Source: Thiomonas intermedia (GTDB lineage: Bacteria > Pseudomonadota > Gammaproteobacteria > Burkholderiales > Burkholderiaceae_C). Taken from it: a DNA stretch of 64,000 nucleotides. The translations under genes and the position numbers were made by a program. The DNA lies in assembly GCF_002028405.1 (NCBI RefSeq), contig NZ_CP020046.1, positions 2,666,001 through 2,730,000 of the forward strand. Reading direction: 5' to 3'. Shown one piece after another: positions 60,632 to 64,000 of this stretch. Positions within the stretch are counted from its first letter, which is position 1; the number at the start of each line of letters is the position of its first letter. Below the pieces are notes generated by a model. The model saw nothing but the letters and a program-made list of their open reading frames with translations, had not been told where the DNA came from and made no database searches.

Positions 60632-61600
60632 TCAGCTCTCAGGTGTTTCTTGAGAGACCTCAACTTTGATGACATACTTCGCACGGAATTCCTCAACGCG
60701 ATTCACGAACTCGCTGCGGTGAATCATGCGGTGGCAGTTCGAACACAAGACACTGAAGTCGCGCCTTGGATCGAGTAGCACCACATCTCCCCTCAGGTCG
60801 CTCAGAGGAGTGAGGTGATGGGCTTCGATGAAGTCCGCGCCTAGGGAGCCGTATGCCTTCTTGAAGTTGAAGCCACAGGCTTTGCATGTGTAGCCCTGCA
60901 GTCTCTTGACCTTGGCTGCGAGCTTCCTGTTTCGTTCTATTCGCTTGTGTTCGCGAAGGCGCTTTAGCTTTTCAGGCTCGAGGCCCGCTTCATCATCCTC
61001 CGTGTCCGCGCGAAGGTAGAGGCTCGACTCGTTATCGACTAGATGCCGGTACAACCCGAGAAAGCGGTCAAGGTCTGACTTCAGGACTTCTTCGCTGGGC
61101 AGGTTGTCGCGCGAGTAGAAGACGGAGCACACGGATCCTTGCTGATAGTCGGCTCCCAGCCCCTTATTCACACCAAGGTCAATAGGGCCGCAGGTTAGCC
61201 CCTTGGTCAGGGCTCCCAAGCGCGCAAGAAAGTCTTTGGCGCGGGTGGCTAAGGCCTTCTTCGTCGATACGCCGTACTGCTGGCGAACTGTGGTGACGCC
61301 CTGATTCAGCGACAAATAGACGCCGGAGCAGTCCTCATTGACGAGATAGACAAGGTAGTAGCCCTGCTGTGCAGTTTCCGTTACCAGGCGGTCGAGTACA
61401 GCAACCCAAGGGACGTCTGCCCAGTTCCCTTTGCCAGGGCTGCCATCAACTTCGTATCGAGCCTCGTTGTCTACGGCATCTGCGATTTCCTTGGGAATGT
61501 CAATGCGTAGCATGTCTGCCATCGCATTCTTGGCAAACGCCTGCCATCGAGCTTGCGGGTACTCCTCGAGGAGTAGGCTTAAAGCGGCGTGGATGCTCAC
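60632..61600 (-). CDS. MrcB_N (DUF3578)-HNH restriction-type endonuclease
   Basis: 322 residues. The N-terminal 190 residues (SIHAALSLLLEEYPQARWQA, VPWVAVLDRLVTETAQQGYY and LVYLVNEDCSGVYLSLNQGV) match the DUF3578/MrcB_N domain, thought to bind modified DNA in McrBC-like systems. A helical linker follows. The C-terminal HNH domain has YTCKACGFNF, ADFIEAHHLTPLSDL and FSVLCSNCHRMIH, so both the zinc Cys and catalytic His are intact. The base composition is visibly lower in GC than its neighbours. No McrC, methylase or helicase partner is near, so it looks like a single-gene type IV-like defence nuclease brought in by transfer. Confidence 0.82.
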   Translation of the reverse strand: MSIHAALSLLLEEYPQARWQAFAKNAMADMLRIDIPKEIADAVDNEARYEVDGSPGKGNWADVPWVAVLDRLVTETAQQGYYLVYLVNEDCSGVYLSLNQGVTTVRQQYGVSTKKALATRAKDFLARLGALTKGLTCGPIDLGVNKGLGADYQQGSVCSVFYSRDNLPSEEVLKSDLDRFLGLYRHLVDNESSLYLRADTEDDEAGLEPEKLKRLREHKRIERNRKLAAKVKRLQGYTCKACGFNFKKAYGSLGADFIEAHHLTPLSDLRGDVVLLDPRRDFSVLCSNCHRMIHRSEFVNRVEEFRAKYVIKVEVSQETPES

Positions 61601-61818
61601 AGTTGAGGCCTAACGTATGTATCCCGCAGATCATGGCGGAAAAGCTGAACGCCGCGGGATATTCTGTCCATATCGTCCGTACAAAATGGCAATTAAATCA
61701 ATGCAATGCCATGGTTCTCAGAAGCGCTGCAAACGAATAAAAAGCGGCCAAACACGGCAATGGTTTCTGTTGCCCGGCGGGGCATTATGGCAAGAGTCGC
61801 GTGTGATTTCGGGGGAGT
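61601..61818. other. Non-coding gap with lower GC
   Basis: About 218 bp between the HNH nuclease start and the inositol phosphatase stop, AT-richer than the surroundings (for example GGCAATTAAATCAATGC). It should hold the nuclease promoter; no -10/-35 pair is convincing. No gene seen. Confidence 0.5.
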
Positions 61819-62661
61819 TCATCGGGGCACGCCGCCGTTCACAGCCAGCCACTGCGTCCATTGCGCAAACAGCCCGGCATCGCCCGCACAGACAGCCGAG
61901 CGTTTTTCGAGGGTGTTGTTGAACACGGCTTCGCCCACCAAAGTTTGCCCGTGGCCGCCGGCCTCGCTCAGGATGAGGCTGCCTGCGGCATAGTCCCACA
62001 GGCCCTGGCTGCCGTGCAGGTAGAGGTGGAAGCGGCCGGCGGCCACCCAGCACCAGTCGAGCGCGACCGAGCCGATGGAGCGTTGCGAGCTGTAGGGCGG
62101 GCGCATCGCGAGCTGCGTGGCCAGGGGGGCTGAAAGCCGCTTGAAGTCGATGCAGGCGATGGTTTTGGGCAGGGGCGGCGGGGCGGCGGGCACGCGCAGC
62201 GGCTGGCCGTTGAGGTAGGCGCCGACGCCCAGGGCGGCGCTGAAGACTTCGTCGCGCATCACGTCGACCACGACGCCCAGGCGGACCTGGCCGCCCTGAA
62301 TCCACGCCAGCGAGGGGCCGAAGACGGGCAGGCCGGCGGAGAAGTTGCTGGTGCCGTCGAGCGGGTCGAGCACCCACAGGCCGGGGCCTTCGGGGCGGGC
62401 GGCTTCGTCGGCCATGAGGCGCTGCTGGGTTTCGGCGGTCATCTCTTCGCCCAGCAGGGGGATGGCCGGCCAGAGCACGGCGAGTTCGCGCTGCACCCGG
62501 GCCTGCATGGCCAGATCGGCGTCGGTGATCCAGGTGCCGTCGGCTTTCAGGCGCGGATCGGGAGACTGGGCGCGGGGCAGGATTTCGGTGCGTGCGGCGT
62601 TGCGCAGCAGGGCGCCGACGATGGCGAGATCAGGAACGGTGTGCGGCGTGGGCATGGGCAT
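61819..62661 (-). CDS. Inositol monophosphatase family protein
   Basis: A 280-residue Mg-dependent phosphatase of the SuhB/IMPase/CysQ fold. Metal motifs are LLGEEMTAET (Glu), WVLDPLDGTSNF (DPxDGT) and GLWDYAAGSLILSEAGG (WDxAAG). Substrate could be inositol phosphate, PAP or a nucleotide; not separable by eye. ATG 62661 (MPMPTPHTVPDL). It lies downstream of nadB on the same strand, separated by a hairpin. Confidence 0.88.
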   Translation of the reverse strand: MPMPTPHTVPDLAIVGALLRNAARTEILPRAQSPDPRLKADGTWITDADLAMQARVQRELAVLWPAIPLLGEEMTAETQQRLMADEAARPEGPGLWVLDPLDGTSNFSAGLPVFGPSLAWIQGGQVRLGVVVDVMRDEVFSAALGVGAYLNGQPLRVPAAPPPLPKTIACIDFKRLSAPLATQLAMRPPYSSQRSIGSVALDWCWVAAGRFHLYLHGSQGLWDYAAGSLILSEAGGHGQTLVGEAVFNNTLEKRSAVCAGDAGLFAQWTQWLAVNGGVPR

Positions 62662-62663
62662 TC

Positions 62664-62709
62664 AGAGGCTGTGAATGTTTCGGGCATGGCTGCAGGGTTC
62701 GCAGCCTCT
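62664..62709 (-). terminator. Hairpin between nadB and the phosphatase gene
   Basis: AGAGGCTG (62664-62671) pairs with CAGCCTCT (62702-62709), overlapping the nadB stop. The loop carries a 16-bp match (62670-62685) to the outer arm of the palindromic element at 26463-26626. No T-run. Confidence 0.4.
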
Positions 62710-64000
62710 CAGGGCACGAGAATGGTGGGCGCGGCCGGGGCTGCAGTCTTGGGCCAGTCGAGGCTGTAATGCAGGCCGCGACTCTCGTGCCGCAACTGGG
62801 CGGAGCGCACGATGAGGGCGGCGACCTGCAGCAGGTTGCGCAGCTCCAGCAGGTCGCGGGTGACGCGGAAGTTGGCGTAGAACTCGTCCACCTCGGCCTG
62901 CAGCAGGGCGATGCGGTGGGCGGCGCGCTCCAGGCGTTTGTCGGTGCGCACGATGCCCACGTAATTCCACATCAGCAGGCGCAGTTCGTCCCAGTTGTGG
63001 GTGATGACGACGAGTTCGTCAGCGTCGCTGACCCGGCTTTCGTCCCAGCGGCGCGGGGTGGGGATTTCGGGCTGCTCGGCTTCGCGTATGGCCAGCGCGG
63101 CGGCCTTGCCGAACACGGCGCATTCGAGCAGCGAGTTGCTGGCCAGCCGGTTGGCGCCGTGCAGGCCGGTGTAGGTGACTTCGCCTGCCGCGTACAGCCC
63201 GGGAAGGTCGGTGCGGCCGGCCAGATCGGTGAGCACGCCGCCGCAGGTGAAGTGCACCGCGGGCACGACGGGAATGGGCTCGCGCGTCATGTCGATGCCG
63301 AGTTCGAGCAGGCGGGCGTGGATGGTGGGGAAGTGCTGGCGGATGAAGGCTTCGCCCTTGTGGGTGATGTCGAGATAGACGCAGTCGAGGCCGCGTTTTT
63401 TCATCTCGAAGTCGATGGCGCGGGCGACCACGTCGCGCGGGGCGAGTTCGGCGCGGGGGTCGTGCGCGGGCATGAAGCGCGTGCCGTCGGGCAGCAGCAG
63501 CTTGCCGCCCTCGCCGCGCACGGCTTCGGTGATGAGGAAGCTCTTGGCCTTGGGGTGGTAAAGGCAGGTGGGGTGGAACTGGATGAACTCCATATTCGCC
63601 ACGCGGCAGCCCGCGCGCCAGGCCATCGCCAGGCCGTCGCCGCTGGCGGTGTCGGGGTTGGTCGTGTAGCGATACACCTTGCCGGCGCCGCCCGTGGCCA
63701 GCATGGTGTGCGCGGCGGCGAAGGTTTCCACCCGCCCCCGCGCCGTGTCGAGCGCATAGGCGCCCCAGCAGCGGCGGTCGGCCTTGCCGTCGCCCACATG
63801 GCGCTCGGTGATGAGATCGACGGCGACGTGGTTCTCCAGCAGGGTGATGCGGGGATGGGCTCGGGCGCGGGCGAGCAGGGTGGTCTGGATGGCGGCGCCA
63901 GTGGCGTCCACCACATGGGCGATGCGGCGCTGGCTGTGGCCGCCTTCGCGGGTGAGATGCAAACCGCTGCCTTCGGTGTCGAAGGGCACGCCCTGTTCGC
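62709..64000 (-). CDS. nadB: L-aspartate oxidase (5' part beyond the window)
   Basis: About 430 C-terminal residues of the FAD enzyme that makes iminoaspartate for NAD synthesis. The frame is open to the window edge ([20 protein letters not shown]). Visible motifs are HAHVVDATG-like [53 protein letters not shown], and [20 protein letters not shown]. These match NadB and not fumarate reductase (no succinate-type His motif). The N-terminal FAD loop is not visible. Confidence 0.93.
   Translation of the reverse strand, partial: EQGVPFDTEGSGLHLTREGGHSQRRIAHVVDATGAAIQTTLLARARAHPRITLLENHVAVDLITERHVGDGKADRRCWGAYALDTARGRVETFAAAHTMLATGGAGKVYRYTTNPDTASGDGLAMAWRAGCRVANMEFIQFHPTCLYHPKAKSFLITEAVRGEGGKLLLPDGTRFMPAHDPRAELAPRDVVARAIDFEMKKRGLDCVYLDITHKGEAFIRQHFPTIHARLLELGIDMTREPIPVVPAVHFTCGGVLTDLAGRTDLPGLYAAGEVTYTGLHGANRLASNSLLECAVFGKAAALAIREAEQPEIPTPRRWDESRVSDADELVVITHNWDELRLLMWNYVGIVRTDKRLERAAHRIALLQAEVDEFYANFRVTRDLLELRNLLQVAALIVRSAQLRHESRGLHYSLDWPKTAAPAAPTILVP

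Larger units (their letters stand above)
58940..60640 (+). mobile_element. IS110-family insertion sequence (boundaries approximate)
   Basis: One DEDD transposase gene preceded by about 330 bp of non-coding DNA and followed by under 30 bp. IS110 elements lack terminal inverted repeats and make no target duplications, so the ends cannot be read by eye. A long 5' end and very short 3' end fit the IS110 subgroup rather than IS1111. The gene downstream (HNH endonuclease) ends only 21 bp after the transposase stop. Confidence 0.75.

Noticed and set aside
62709-64000. Succinate dehydrogenase or fumarate reductase flavoprotein
   Set aside because: The sequence features and the C-terminal part match L-aspartate oxidase, and no Fe-S subunit gene is adjacent.

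Overview
The window reads as a contiguous piece of a high-GC betaproteobacterial chromosome, most likely Burkholderiales. The pointers are the divergent rpsT/murJ pair, a DUF3579 gene beside argD-argF, a Pcm-like methyltransferase next to a rhodanese, and GC-rich codon use throughout. An FCSD-like flavoprotein and a triheme cytochrome c suggest a sulfur- or metal-oxidising lithotroph such as Thiomonas. The genus is an inference; I could not run a search.

Layout. 1-4.0 kb: branched-chain amino acid/amide type ABC importer (livG partial, livM with a C-terminal extension, livH, binding protein), all on the minus strand. 4.3-6.6 kb: OprC/NosA-type TonB-dependent copper receptor. 6.7-8.6 kb: fused PabB-PabC for p-aminobenzoate. 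8.7-12.3 kb: two membrane diguanylate cyclases. 12.3-18.4 kb: a second complete Liv-type importer (KHMGF) followed upstream by a triheme cytochrome c. 18.6-23.3 kb: pyrimidine salvage (upp, a JmjC/cupin-like protein, NCS1 and NCS2 permeases). 23.5-28.1 kb: a sigma-54 PAS regulator divergent from an exported FCSD-like flavoprotein, a Tat-type Rieske protein and a small Gln/Met-rich protein. 28.1-30.8 kb: moeA, mobA, a small membrane protein and a DksA-like protein. 30.9-35.8 kb: murJ/rpsT divergent pair, DUF3579, argD-argF. 36.0-40.8 kb: membrane protein, DUF2007 protein, rsgA, pterin carbinolamine dehydratase, Ste24-type protease, orn. 40.8-45.5 kb: AraC regulator, MFS transporter, methyltransferase, acyl-CoA synthetase. 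45.8-51.4 kb: apaH, phosphomannomutase, waaC-waaA (LPS core), rhodanese, pcm-like gene. 51.7-55.4 kb: mntH, uppP, trmB, tRNA-Gly(CCC), a hypoxanthine-DNA-glycosylase-like gene. 55.4-58.9 kb: spermidine synthase-like protein, orphan GspE-type ATPase, DUF4197 protein. 58.9-61.6 kb: IS110 element with a long structured 5' non-coding end, next to a lone DUF3578(MrcB_N)-HNH restriction-type gene. 61.8-64.0 kb: inositol monophosphatase family protein and partial nadB.

The most noteworthy parts are four. First, the 23.5-28.1 kb sulfide-dehydrogenase-like module, with a near-consensus sigma-54 promoter and a perfect palindrome placed where an activator site is expected. Second, the IS110 left end, which has a 9-bp long-range stem and an inner hairpin as expected for a bridge RNA. 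Third, a roughly 164-bp self-complementary element between the flavoprotein and Rieske genes. Fourth, several dispersed intergenic repeat families: a three-copy C-rich family, a two-copy palindromic family and an internally duplicated one. Many real starts lie downstream of the longest open frame and several are GTG or TTG; I used Shine-Dalgarno sequences and family N-termini to choose them.
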